This document shows, piece after piece, positions 37,501 through 47,506 of a stretch of DNA of 64,000 bases. The stretch lies in the NCBI GenBank assembly GCA_036346375.1, contig CM070515.1, forward strand, positions 3,494,423-3,558,422, read 5' to 3'. How positions within the stretch are numbered: the stretch's first letter is position 1; every line of letters begins with the position of its first letter. The DNA is from Guadua angustifolia. Its lineage: Eukaryota; Streptophyta; Magnoliopsida; Poales; Poaceae. Both the position numbers and the translations under genes were made by a program. The notes below the pieces were generated by a model. It searched no databases. It was not told where the DNA came from and was given only the letters and a program-made list of their open reading frames with translations.

Positions 37501-40500
37501 TCTTGCAGCAAATCCTGTTGGTGCTGTATCTGAATTTAATGCTCAACTACAGATACTGGAGTTGCTTGACAATGTAAGTGTCATTTTGCATGTCATAACA
37601 GTTAAGTTAAATTAGAAGATAAAGGAGAACTCATGTTTGACTATTGCCACTTGGCAATCTTTAATCCTCTCTGTTCAATATCTTGGATGCATGCTGGTTC
37701 CTGGAGGTCGGCCAGTTTCCTGTGATTGGCCAGGAAGTGGCTGGTTCCTGGTTACTGCCCTGCCCTGCACAGTTTGCAGTCTTCTCAGAGAATCTTGGCT
37801 GATTTTTTTCTGTATAATTTATTTTACAAGAACTTTTGTTTATAAAACAACAGAAGGAAAATACAATAATTGACCATCTGAGCTTGGATGTGAAACTGTG
37901 TTGGACATTGATAGATAAAATTATGGAAAATTTGAGAAAATTGGTAAAAAAAAATCAATCTCCTATTATATGGAATACCACATTTAGGTTCAAATATATA
38001 GGAGACATACAAATTTGGCTGGAAAAAAAAAGAAAATAAGTACTTATTATACCCCAGTTATAGAATGTTAGTTCACTCTTCCTCTATTCTTAATTTTGTT
38101 TTTGATGATCTGGTTGGTTGTTTGACAAGGGTATCAAATACTACCTTTTACTCCTCTGGTGGATACTGGATACATATATATGCACACAAATGGAATATCT
38201 GAAACATATCTTGCTAAACCACGTGGGAAAACCACACTCCATATTTTAATTTGATGTTGGATGACATTTAAAAAAAAATCGAATTTTTTTAAGAAGAGGT
38301 ATCAAATGCACACATTTGCTTGTTTCACTGTGTGGCCTATACCAGATAAAACTCTTAGTTTGATATTTGTCAAGTGTTAATTATCATTACTGGTAGTAAT
38401 GCATAGCAGGCAGCCAGGGACATGCAAGTATTAGAAAAAAAAGTTGCAATGTTTTCACAAGTAATATGGCTTTAATATTGTATTCTAAAGAGCAGATGGA
38501 AATGTGCATCTCCCCCAGTTCTTTTTCAGCTCTAGCTCCAGGGCTGTTTGAATTCTAATATATTGGTCTTTCTTCTTGGTATGGCCCGTTTTTTTATACT
38601 GTGATTTTGATGTGCTAGGCAATCTTCACCGCTGGCTACAAGGCAGTGTTGCATATCCATTCTGTAGTTGAGGAGTGTGAGATAGTAGAGCTCATAGAGG
38701 AAATTGACCTTAAGAGGAAGAAAGAAAGTGACCCAAAGAAGAAAAAGCCAAAGAGGAAGCCTCTTTTTGTGAAGAATGGAGCTGTTGTTGTTTGCCGCGT
38801 CCAGGTTATTCCATAAAACCACCTCAATGTTAAAAAAGTGGGCATTTTACATTTTGCTAATTGTCCCTGTTTTATATTAGGTCAATAACTTGATTTGTAT
38901 CGAGAACTTTTCTGATTTTCCTCAGCTTGGAAGATTTACACTCCGGACAGAAGGCAAGTACATTTTTATTTTGAAGAAAATAATGTTTTCCCTTTTTTTT
39001 TATCTTGCACTAAATACATAAAGCTTAAAGGCTTAAATCATGCAAATGACATGTAGTAAAGATGTTTGTACAAATTTTTACCTTTGGCACTAGATCCACC
39101 TATATTTTCTGAATCTTGTCTAAAGAAGTAAAGATACATAATGTGGGAATTATCTCAAATTGGACTATTGGACACAAATAAGCAGTGTTGGATATGGCTG
39201 TTGTAGCCGGCTTCTGCTGTGAATGTGGTAGGGGTGATTCACCGGAGGATGAGGACAACAAGTCTGGCAAGTCAGCACCGTTGGCAGCAGTAGAAAGGTA
39301 GCAGGGGTAGAAGAGAGAAATTAGAAGGACAGAGAATAGAAATCAGAAGAGAGGTTTATTTCTTGTTTGATGTGAAAGATTACAATGCATGCTTATTGCT
39401 TGTTTGATCTGAAATATTACAATGCATGCTCTTATATAGAGCTACTTGGCCCCTAAGACTTGGACTTGTTAACCAACTCAACTTCTTTTCTATCTGTTTC
39501 TTAATTTTTTTCCTGGACTGCCATTGCGTCTCCCACCTCTGCATTTGACTCTTAGTTCTTATCTCTAACCTCAAGCTTTCCTAATAAACTGCTACTGATT
39601 CCATGATGGAACCAATATTGGCCAGCCGGTGCTCGGCAAGATTAGTATGTTGCTGCTAGTTTCCTTATAGGAAGTCCACAACAATGGCTTTCATTGTATA
39701 CTGCATGGTCAAGTGCTTTGCTACTATTTGGATGCTTTTTTCATGAAGACATTATTGTTTAATGTATTGGAGGGTTCTTTTTCTGCATTTACCAGCTGTC
39801 TTTCCAAGGGTATCTATGGCGTTAGAATATTCATCTAAAACAACCCTTTTAATAACTAATTCATTCATTTAACTTTATCTAATTGCAATTGTGATTTGTG
39901 AGTTTACTTTTGTCATATTTTGAGAGTAAAGTACTTGCTTTTAAGATAATGCAAACTAGGTAGAGTCGTGCGCTATGCTACATCGGCTGAATTTTGATAG
40001 AGTGCTTAGATGGCAAAACCAATCTTCATGGTGGATGTCATTTTTCTTTTGGCAAAACCCAAAAAATCTAAGAAAAACCAAATAATCACAATTTTAGAAT
40101 TCACGGGGGGCCTTTTTGTAGAAACGGTGAACTAGAACAAGATTCCGAAAAATTTATGGGCTTTTTCTCAAAACGGGATTCGGGATCCGAGAGGAATTTC
40201 TGGAACCATGAGGTTTTTTCTTGGGGTGCAAAAGGGCCCAGCTCAAGTCTGGATGCAATTTTTCGGAACCACGGGGTTTTTTTGCAGAAGAGCCAGCGGG
40301 AGGGTCTAGACGTAATTTCGGAATTCATGGGGGGCTTTTTGCAACACAGGTGACATGGAGGTGTCTGGGAGCCGCTAATCCTTTGCGTTTGAAGGATAGT
40401 TATATGTAGGTAGTTAACACAAGTTTTAACCATAAGCAGTCATTAGTAGGAATGGCAAATTATAGGTTGGCCCAATAAGATGAAATGCAAAATGCGCAAG

Positions 40501-40764
40501 CAATCATCAAATGGCTTTTTTTTTTTTGGGGCTGCCTTTCATCTCTTCAAAAGCTGTACCAAGTGTTGTACGCTTATCTTTTCACCGTGTCCAAGTAATC
40601 TGACCATTGAGTCTAATGATATAGCTGTGTTCCCTGTTCAGGTTGTTCTGTGTTTCTCTGACCCCATCAAGCACCTTACATCTTGAATTGTTGCAGGTAA
40701 AACTGTTGCTATAGGAAAAATTGTTGCTGTTCCACCGACTGGGAGCTCAGCATTTAAAGCCTAA
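16508..40764 (+). CDS. eRF3: Translation termination factor eRF3, GTP-binding subunit, 16 coding exons
   Basis: Exons: 16508-16703, 18508-18558, 19064-19150, 21752-21863, 33419-33464, 33746-33817, 34697-34759, 34849-35003, 35125-35189, 35952-36102, 36322-36427, 36517-36652, 37509-37573, 38619-38804, 38881-38953, 40697-40764. They total 1632 bases, exactly 543 codons plus stop. eRF3 is the GTPase that works with eRF1 to release the finished peptide at stop codons in the cytosol. Motifs: P-loop GHVDAGKST (109-117, split by intron 3), DAPG (186-189), NKMD (248-251), SGL (290-292); then the two beta-barrel domains, including GENVRVKLSGIEEEDI and the KKKKPKRKP segment. The roughly 100-residue acidic, Pro/Ala-rich N-terminal part is the variable region of the family. 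All introns are GT-AG except intron 15, GC-AG (donor GCAAGT at 38954). Intron 4 (21864-33418) contains nested transposons. HBS1-type GTPases are the alternative, but the C-terminal half fits eRF3 better. Confidence 0.93.
20494..20823. repeat. Tandem repeat, 2 units of about 165 bp, eRF3 intron 3
   Basis: 20494-20655 and 20656-20823 share AATTGAATTGAG, TTATTGTGCCGCATGATG, ATGCTGTTGCATGCA and GGGAGGGCACA in the same order, with scattered substitutions. A local tandem duplication inside an intron. Confidence 0.85.
20959..21132. mobile_element. 174-bp hAT-type MITE with GCCTAGGCG motifs, eRF3 intron 3
   Basis: Ends CAGTGTTCACC and GGGGAACAGTG are imperfect inverses, and the element is bracketed by a perfect 8-bp duplication CTTTGAAC (20951-20958 and 21133-21140). 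The interior is dominated by CTAGGCG/CGCCTAG permutations. Non-coding. The element at 32280-32793 has a similar interior. Confidence 0.88.
22556..22693 (+). repeat. 5' LTR of copia A
   Basis: Starts TGTTAGCAGTATATGTAC, ends near CATTCCAA, and is followed within 2-3 bases by the tRNA-Met primer site. It is longer than the 3' LTR because its middle contains extra sequence, so the two LTRs have diverged. Confidence 0.7.
22751..23380 (-). mobile_element. Helitron, minus strand, inside copia A (start side approximate)
   Basis: Read on the minus strand, the 3' terminus is a GC-rich hairpin (GCGCGGCGTGCGCCGCGC), a short spacer and CTAG followed by T, the Helitron hallmark. The interior carries repeated GAAAACATTTTTTCCGG-like units. 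Its left part (minus strand) matches 53740-54000, including GAAATTACGGATAGGTCC, so both belong to one family. No Rep/helicase gene; non-autonomous. The 5' end near 23380 is set only by where similarity to the other copy fades. Confidence 0.75.
23400..24256 (+). pseudogene. Copia A reverse transcriptase/RNase H remnant
   Basis: Pieces in shifting frames: LLYVDDMLIMGDD (the YVDD catalytic box of copia reverse transcriptase), a GYYLFQQKYIQEFLARA segment, RHLVGSLVCLATTRPDI and, near 24170-24250, an AISRSNAEVELRAL-like RNase H stretch. The frame is interrupted by shifts and stops, then cut at 24256 by element C. The rest of RNase H resumes at 31765. Confidence 0.85.
24897..25029 (+). repeat. 5' LTR of copia B
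   Basis: Shares long identical blocks with 29544-29679, including CAATGTATAGTCTCTATTAA, TTGGGCTATCTATATATATG and TTTCTCCCATTCTTTGTCTC. Its first two bases are CA where the 3' copy has TG. Confidence 0.88.
25187..25920 (+). pseudogene. Copia B gag region
   Basis: The longest frame (25209-25796) carries ITLELENPNYTKWSTFFKSM, DLWSAISAIFNANKESKA and LSANDYCQRMKVLADGL, typical of the copia gag polypeptide family. The upstream ATG at 25187 is in another frame. The zinc-knuckle region expected near 25920-26030 cannot be read cleanly, and the frame shifts around 25750. Confidence 0.8.
26034..27551 (+). pseudogene. Copia B protease and integrase region
   Basis: A 505-codon frame. It contains the aspartic protease motif LDTGATSHMTS, the pre-integrase block VWHQRLGHPAPAVLATL with downstream CHFCQLGK zinc-binding residues, and the integrase core with catalytic aspartates in HCDVWTSP and QADNGSEF, then SPQNGKAERILHTINNSIR. 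A copia-type extension (FGCLCYPNL, SVACVFLGYPSSHKGYRCL) follows. The frame is lost after 27551, before reverse transcriptase. Confidence 0.88.
28065..28661 (+). pseudogene. Copia B reverse transcriptase region
   Basis: A 198-codon frame with WRLVPRPHGVNVVTGKWVFK, ARWVVRGFSQQPGVDYDETF, QLDVKNAFLHG, SLYGLKQAPRAWYQRF and the YVDD catalytic box (LLLYVDDIVLTA). It is cut from integrase by frameshifts and breaks again just after YVDD, continuing in other frames to about 29000. Confidence 0.9.
28870..29549 (+). pseudogene. Copia B RNase H region
   Basis: Pieces in three frames: ALIKRILRYVKGTLSVGLH, LDADWA-like acidic motif, HAVAECCWLRQLLQELHI and VVYCDNVSAVYMTANPVHHR with RTKHIEIDIHFVREKV and a HQLADIMTKGL end. 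These are the conserved RNase H and C-terminal motifs of copia polyproteins. Confidence 0.85.
29544..29679 (+). repeat. 3' LTR of copia B
   Basis: Near-identical to 24897-25029; starts TGTTAGACAATG and ends CTCTACA. The few differences (for example AACCTGTACTT against AACTCAGACTT, and a longer C run) suggest a recent insertion. Confidence 0.88.
30598..30748. repeat. Long pyrimidine tract in element C
   Basis: About 150 bases that are nearly all T and C on the plus strand, such as CTTTTCTTCTTTTCTTCTC. Low-complexity sequence of the kind that can form triplex DNA; no gene. Confidence 0.75.
31765..32036 (+). pseudogene. Copia A RNase H, 3' remainder
   Basis: Continues the reading cut at 24256: SIARDAVKHELTKHIGVDA, a stop, then SLKYAPSELYIADFFTKVQT and a final stop near 32036, just before the polypurine stretch GCAGGGAG and the 3' LTR. 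Typical end of a copia polyprotein. Confidence 0.82.
32050..32134 (+). repeat. 3' LTR of copia A
   Basis: Starts TGTTAAGTATATGTAC and shares CCATATGTTGGCCACTTGGC and a CATTCCA end with the 5' LTR, but is about 50 bases shorter. It is followed by GTCAC, the likely target duplication. Confidence 0.75.
32280..32793. mobile_element. Inverted-repeat element with CCTAGGCG motifs, eRF3 intron 4
   Basis: The left end TGTTATCACGGCA and right end TGGCACCGTGATAACC are imperfect inverses. The interior is GC-rich next to the left end, with GCCTAGGCG and CGCCACCTAGGCG. I found no convincing target duplication. Probably a hAT-type non-autonomous element related in sequence style to 20959-21132. Confidence 0.55.
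33899..34196. repeat. Tandem repeat, 2 units of about 149 bp, eRF3 intron 6
   Basis: Units 33899-34047 and 34048-34196 both start TTTTGTGACTGTCTTTGTTT and contain AAGCAGAAGACTTTGGATAT and GAGCTCACTGATTTTG. They differ at scattered positions. An intronic tandem duplication. Confidence 0.9.
40080..40380. repeat. Degenerate repeat with recurring CATGGGG-T-run units, eRF3 intron 15
   Basis: Units of the type 'GGAACCATGAGGTTTTTTC' recur in diverged form near 40098, 40155, 40203, 40265 and 40322, each spaced about 55-60 bases. Similar arrays occur inside non-autonomous transposons. No ends or coding potential identified. Confidence 0.5.
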
Positions 40765-42367
40765 GTCAATTTTCCAGAGGATGCACAAAAGAAAACTATT
40801 TCTAAAGGTCAGTTTTTCTGTGTTTGGCTTTGTTGTAAACATGTAATTTTGAGATCAATTACCTTAAGAAAATTGCACCAGTGGTACATGCACTTTTCCT
40901 CTTCTAGATTGCAACGAATACTTTAAGTTGGCAATTGGCCACCTGCACTTTCATGTTTTGGCATACTGTGTATATTTTATCACCTGACTTTTGGGAACAA
41001 ACTTGAGCACATCAGCAACAAATTGAAGGTTTGGGTGGTAAATTGTCACATTGCAAAGTATAGGTGGCTAAACGCTAATAGTACAGATTGGTGTGGTGCA
41101 ATTTCCTCATTATCTTGTATTTACACTGCTACATTTGGTGCCAGGAGGATCAGAAGGATCGTTGGTGAGCTTTGTTTTGGAGTCGTATTCTTTCCATCCC
41201 AGCTTGAGAATTGTTGTCGTCCATCTAAGGCTTATCGACCAAGCTGGATTGCATATTTTATGGCTGTGCTTAAATGTTTGAGGTTGTAAAACCAAGATCG
41301 ATCTGCCTCAACCCCCTAACATTATAAGATTCCTTGCTTACTACCATTTTATACAAATTTTGATAAATGCTAGCTGGAGATATCAACTGTGTAGATTGTG
41401 TTGGTGGTTTACTTTTGTTTCGAGTCGTTCGGTGCTTTTAAGGTAGATTAAATGTAAATCTTAGTTGGGGAAGATATCACTAGTGCTTCTTGGCGGTGTA
41501 TGCCTAAGGTTAACTTTGTCCAAGCGCTATTTCTCGAAGGGAACTGTGGGAGTGTTTTGTGCAGTTTTAAGCTTCCATTTCACCGAGCGTATTGCAAGTG
41601 GGGCTCTAAGTTGGCCGGAGTCGTGACTGGTGAGGCACGCGTTTTGCAGAGAACGTTACCTTTCGAGTGCTTTCATGCACTTGCCAATCGGAACAAAGCG
41701 CCGCGTCAGTCTTGTTGCTCTCAGGGAAGCATCACCATGGTAGCTTCACAGACAGTTACTGCTTTGGTTAAACAATTGCAACGATGCAATGAAGGTTGGG
41801 TAATTCCTTACCCTGCTTTCTCGGTGGAGAACCCCTCCAGCAGCACGTGTTGCACGTGGGCTTGAAAGTCCTGTGTGATTTCGCCGGTGAAAGTTTTAAA
41901 TTCAAGTCGAGTTGAAACTATATTTCTCAAGTTGAAAGGTGATTTGTTTGAGTTGAGAGTTTTGAAAGATGGGCCATCGAACTGAAATCTTAGGCAGTTG
42001 CGTGTTGCGCGGGCGAGTGGGTGGAAGGTAGGGTTTAGGCGATAGGGTTTATCTTGTTCATAGCTTTGTATACGCAGGCGGCAGCCGGCAGGATATCCAT
42101 TTTGTCGGATGTCTCCGAAGAGACCATTTTAAATAGTCTGTGTGTTATATACTTGTGTACGAAAAATATTTCTTTAAAATACAAACACTTGCCAACCTGA
42201 CTCGAGTCGTAGTGCTGGTTAATCTGAAACTTGCATCCACGGCACTTGGACCTCCCCTTTCTGCTGGTGTACACCACACGGCGACCCAAGTATTAACCGC
42301 CTTGCTCGGATGTACCGCTGCCGCAACACCGACCACACTCGTACCTGGAAGCAGTTGCGGTGCAATC
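40765..42367. other. eRF3 3' flank and intergenic DNA
   Basis: Starts with the eRF3 3' untranslated region. A frame at 41500-41865 (121 codons) shows no family resemblance and no splice context, so I do not call it. No complete repeat or RNA gene is visible. Confidence 0.45.
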
Positions 42368-42650
42368 GTCCTTTTGTTTAGGTTTTTATCAGTTTAAAAG
42401 CTAAAAAGTAAAATCTAAATAAATAAGTAGTTTTTTATTTGGATTTTTCAAAAGTTATAAATCTCCATATAACTAAAATCCAAAAGTCATAAAGATAGAA
42501 TTTTTAGTTTATTGATGGTTTTAAACAGAAAACACTAAAATTAGATAAAATTATCCACCTCTATCACGTATAAAAGCATTAGCTTTTAAACTGTTTAAAC
42601 AAAAAAACTAGCTTTAAGCTATAAGTTAAAAAGCCTAAACAAACAGCGCC
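42368..42650. mobile_element. MITE upstream of COG4 (TTTGTTTAGG ends)
   Basis: The left end GTCCTTTTGTTTAGG and right end CCTAAACAAACAGCGCC are imperfect inverses. Both subterminal zones carry AAAAGCTAAAAAG / AAGCTATAAGTT inverted blocks. About 283 bp, AT-rich and non-coding. The target duplication is not clear. Confidence 0.65.
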
Positions 42651-42719
42651 TTAGTATTTGCAGGGGTTGTGACTTAAGCAGTTTTCATAGGTATAGATCA
42701 TCTGATCGGGATATCAGAT

Positions 42720-42869
42720 GGTTCGGATCGGTTAAAAAAATTATGATAAATAGCTTTTGCTACGGTATCATAAAAAGTATTCTTGAATAATAAAAGATAT
42801 ATACAGTATTTTTAAATCGATCTTTGAATAATAAAAGATATATATAGTATTTTTAAACCGATTCGAACC
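42720..42869. mobile_element. 150-bp inverted-repeat element next to the COG4 start, with internal 41-bp tandem repeat
   Basis: GGTTCGGATCGGTT (42720-42733) is inverted as AACCGATTCGAACC (42856-42869) with one mismatch. Inside, two tandem units (42781-42820 and 42821-42862) each hold TTGAATAATAAAAGATATAT and AGTATTTTTAAA. Each has a TATA-like GATATATA. The element ends 72 bases before the COG4 ATG, so it is probably part of the promoter region. Confidence 0.55.
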
Positions 42870-42941
42870 GTCAAACACTTAAGTTGCAGTCGGAACAGCA
42901 CTGGATCTGCTTTCCTCGGATCCACCCCGCGCGCGGCGGCC

Positions 42942-45900
42942 ATGGCCGTGCCCTCCCCCTTGCTCACCCTGCGCTCCCCTCGCCTCGACGCCTCCCCTGA
43001 CATCCCCCCGTCCCTCGACTTTGGCGACCCGGCCTCACTCCTCGCCCTCCGCTCCCTCACCGACGCGGGCGTGGCCATCCGCCTCCTCCACGGGACCGTC
43101 GCCTACCAGCGCGCCCTCGACACCCGTCTCGACGCGCTCCTCGCCCGCCGCCCTGACCTCGACCGCGCCGCTGCGTCCCTCCTCCGCTCCGCCTCGCCGC
43201 TCCTCTCGCTCGCCTCGTCCGACGCCGCCGCGCTCTGGGAGTCGTCCTCGTCCACCGCGGCGCTTGCCGACGCGCTCTCCTCCCGCGTCCGCCACCTCGA
43301 CGCGGCGCACTCGAGATCAGAGGCGTTGCTCGCGCGCGCCGAGGCGGCGCTCGACCGGTCCCGCGCGCTCGATGCCGCGCGGCGAGCCCTGGGAGCCGAC
43401 GACCTTACAGCCGCCGCCAGCGCCGCGCACGAATTCCTGGCCATCGACGCGCGGTTCCCCACTGACGACGACCTCCGCCGCGGCCTACTAGACATCAAGC
43501 GCCGACTCGAGGGGCTCGCGCGGCGAAGGCTCGCTGCTGCAATCGACGCCCAGGACCACCCTGCCGTGCTCCGTCTCGTCCGCATCTTCCCCTCCTCGCC
43601 CTCGCTGACGAGGGACTCCAGGTCTACGTCGCCTACCTCAAGAAGGTCGTCGCCCTCCGTGCCCGCGCTGAATTCGAGCACCTCGCTGAGCTAACCTCTG
43701 CAACCCAGCCTATCGCCGAACGTCCTGATTTCGTTGGCTGCCTCACCCGTCTCTTCAAGGACATTGTGCTCGCTGTTGAGGAGAATGATGCTGTGCTCCG
43801 TGAGCTCCGAGGTGAGGATGGTGTTGTCTATGCCATCATTGAGCTGCAGGAGGAGTGCGACTCAAGGGGCACCCAGATCCTGCGCCGGTATGCTGATTAC
43901 CATAAGCTTGCCCATCTTGCGTCGGATATAAACTCCTATACCAAGAACCTTCTCTCAGTCGTAGGTTCCGTGGCCAACGCTGCAGGAGGTAATGAAGGGC
44001 TTGACCCCAGGGGGATTGAGCTTTATCTTGAGGAGATTCTTGCATTGACACAACTTGGTGAAGACTATACTGAGTTTATGGTGAACAAGATCCGTGGATT
44101 GCGAGATGTCAAGCCAGAACTCGGGCCGCAGGCAATGAAAGCGTTCCGTAATGGTAGCTTTAATAAAATGGAGCAGGATTTGACTGGGTTTTATGTGATC
44201 TTGGAGGAGTTCTTCATGGTGGAAAATGTAAGGAAGGCCATCCGGATTGATGAGCCAGTTCCCGATGGTCTAACGACCTCAATGGTGGACGATGTATTCT
44301 TTGTACTGCAGAGCTGCTGCCGGCGGGCAGCATCCACAGCAAGCATCCACTCGGTACTTGCTGTGCTTGGTGGGGCAACGAGCCTCCTGAGCAATGAGTA
44401 CCAGGAGGCACTGCAGTGGAGAATGAGGGAGCCAAACTTGGGCGCAAAGCTCTTCCTAGGTGGTGTTGGAGTTCAGAAGACTGGGGAGGAGATTGCGACT
44501 GCACTGAACAACATGAATGTGAGCTCAGAGTATGTCCTGAAGCTCCATCATGAGATTGAGGAGCTATGTGCAGAGGTGTGTATTTTCTTCTTTTCCTACC
44601 CATTTGTGTACGTTACAACTGGCACACATTTGGCAATTAAGCTTTGTATGTATTCAGTCAAGTTGAAATCGATTGAGTAGGTGCACTTCTGCTCTCTGTT
44701 CTTGATTGCAATTTATTAAACGAAGGAAGCTCTCAATGCTTTGACATTCTCTAGAAAGTTGTTGGTAGTATCATTTTGTCAGTATTGACACCAAACTATC
44801 TCACATAAGAGTTGTATGTGCCTTTCTTGAATTGCTAGTGTATCTGTTAGCACCGATTTGGTTACACTATTGATGAATCTTTAGGTACTTCTCCTATTAT
44901 ATGGCTGTAAACTTGTTTTCTTAATAATGATCCATGTTGTCTGCTAATGGTAGCTCTTGTATGAGACTGCCACTGCTGTTGTTTTGCCTCTCATATTGGA
45001 TAGAAGAAAAAAAAAATTAAACTTACACTAACTATTTTTTTCCTTGTTCCTATGACATTTATACCAGGAAAATGATGGCCCATTTCCTTCAACATTAACT
45101 TGGCTTTTATAACCTTTTTATTCCATGTGTCTGATCAAAATGTCTTGTAACTCTTGTCACGTAGAAAATCTTTTAATTCATAAAAATTGTATTTTGCAGT
45201 CTTGGCCAAATTATAAAGTTGACTATTCCAGTTTGACAATTACCTTCATTATTTTAATGCTAAGGAGTGAGGAAACTAAGCTTCTCAAATATCTTTGTGC
45301 ATGATGGTCACATGCTTGGTATAGATGGCACATAGATTGTTGTCCTCAAAGGGACCCACCAATTATGTTCTTCTGCCTCCTGCAAAGCAAGCTGTGGTCT
45401 CTGGTAATGCATGTCTGCATAGCAGTAATATAAATGAAAATAATTTTTAGGACATTTTCTCAGTTTGGTTCAATGAATAGTACACAAATACTAGTCTGCA
45501 TATCAAAACCATGAATTTTGGGCAATATCCTTAACTGCAATGGTAGATTCCTCATGAGCAGCTCAGTTCCCTTCTGTTACTTCCGAATTTCACTGCACAT
45601 ATGGTAAAAAAATTAATATCACTTGTTACAAAATATATGGAACTCACAGCAAGCAATAACAAAAGAAAAGATTGTAACTAACTTGTAGCTACTTGCTCAA
45701 TCGTTTCAAATGCAATAGAAGATAAGCAGCCTGTTGAGGACTCTTTTGTTGGCAAGACTTACAAGCAACCGCACAAGTGTCATGACAGCAGCGACAGCTA
45801 GGCGCGTGGCAGGCATGGCTACGAGTTATATTCGGAAGGCATTAGGAGTCCAGTAGTTGATTTGGCTAGAGATTGAAATAAACAGTTAGAAACAGAAATA

Positions 45901-47506
45901 ATTGAATTTTTTTTACAGGAATATAATTTGATACATCAGGACAGCACATTACCAAATGATGCTCGAATTTGGAAATTTAAACTTGATACCTTCCCTGAAG
46001 TAGGAATGCTACTTTTAACTCTTCACTTACCTGGGTTTGAACCTTTGGTCTCCACTTACTGGCCATTTACAGAGCTAAGGATAACATCCGGCGAACAAAC
46101 ATAGCAACCAAACCCTTTATGGTTTTGGAAAGAGTTACTTGACTTAGGCAGTCTAGGCATACGAACACTTGACACACCTGGAAAATAGAAACATTTACGA
46201 TGTCCTACCTAGCAAGGAAATGAAAATGAAGAAACCAAGCCAAATACAGAAATGTATTCCCTTAAATAACGTCTTATAGTTGAGGCATTAGCAATTGTGC
46301 TTAGCAGCACCTAACTACCTACTATGCTTATTTGTTCTTGTGGTCATTCCTGAAACATAGTGTGTTTATTGACTGAAGCAACAATTTTAGATCATGTGGT
46401 TTAAATACCAAAATGAATGTGATTACTAAGAAACATGTGCATATGTTAAATCCACCACATTGCAAATGAGCATAAATGAAAAGATCATGTTTGAAAAAAA
46501 TCTTGTATAGTACTTTGTCTGTTCTCAAATAGATTTCATCATAGAATGCATGCAATCATCCTTTTTATACTGACCACAAATATTTGCCATCAAAAGTACT
46601 TCCATATAATTAGAAATAGTAATGGTCAAAGGTGTGCTGTAGACTGTGTCCATGCCCAAAATGAATGTAAAAGGGAATGCAGGTAAAAAAAATATTTATA
46701 GATTAATGGAGTAACTCACAAGTCACTTGCAAATTGTATCACTTTTGTGAGCGGTTTCACAAGTCCTGATTCTTATGCAAAATATCGAATGGTTTGATTC
46801 TGCTATGGTAATTAATAATTTAATTTCAATGTAGTATTGTAGTCATGGTTGACAACTTACTGTGGCTTTTCACCAGGCTTTCCATGCTCCTGCTGATCGA
46901 GAGAAGACCAAGTCCTGTTTATCAGAGCTAGACGAGATCAGTGCTTCCTTCAAGAAGATCCTTCATTCTGGACTGGAGCATTTAGTGGCATCTGTGGCAC
47001 CCCGCATTCGTTCAGTCCTCGACACTGTAACCACTGTTAGATATGAACTGGATGATGCCCAATATGGGGAAAATGAAGTGAATGACCCATGGGTGCAGAA
47101 GCTTCTCCTTGCTGTTGACACTAATGTTGTATGGCTCCAGCCGGTGATGACATCGAACAACTATGATTCCTTTGTGCACTTGATCATTGACTTCATTGTC
47201 AAGAGGCTTGAGGTGATCATGATGCAGAAGAGGTTCAGCCAACTCGGTGGCCTGCAGCTCGACAAGGAGGTTCGTTCCCTAATTAACCATTTCTCAGAGA
47301 TGTCCCAGAGACCAGTCCGAGACAAGTTCTCAAGGCTTTCCCAGATGTCAACCATACTGAATTTCGAGCGTGTATCCGAGATTCTTGATTTCTGGGGTGA
47401 CAATGCTGGGCATCTGACATGGTTGTTGACGCCCGAAGAGGTGAGGAGGCTGTTAGGGCTTAGGATTGACTTCAGGCCTGAAGCAATTGCTGCTTTAAGA
47501 CTCTAA
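42942..47506 (+). CDS. COG4: Conserved oligomeric Golgi complex subunit 4, 2 exons
   Basis: Exon 1 42942-44575, exon 2 46877-47506, one GT-AG intron of 2301 bases. About 754 residues, near the usual plant COG4 length. COG4 is a lobe A subunit of the COG tether, which guides vesicle retrieval within the Golgi and contacts SNAREs and SM proteins. Exon 1 begins GC-rich and Ala/Arg-rich with long helices; family landmarks include AFRNGSFNKMEQDLTGFYVI in exon 1 and MTSNNYDSFVHLIIDFIVKR, MMQKRFSQLGGLQLDKEVR, NFERVSEILDFWGDNAGHLT and LLTPEEVRRLLGLRIDF in exon 2. One frame break occurs in exon 1 at the C run 43589-43592: one more C would join the two open frames exactly. Homopolymer loss suggests a sequence error, since the rest looks intact, but a real null allele cannot be excluded. 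Confidence 0.93.
44576..46876 (+). other. COG4 intron, no internal gene seen
   Basis: AT-rich intron starting GTGTGT and ending CACCAG. Some stretches (45600-46300) may be repeats, but I find no ends, target duplications or coding motifs. Confidence 0.5.

Noticed and set aside
16508..40764. HBS1 or EF-1alpha instead of eRF3
   Set aside because: The order GKTVEVGRAHFET, SWWNGPCLF and the KKKKPKRKPLF segment before the final barrel fit eRF3; EF-1alpha differs strongly in the C-terminal barrels.
41500..41865. 121-codon frame downstream of eRF3
   Set aside because: No family features and no supporting context; likely chance frame in intergenic or 3' untranslated DNA.
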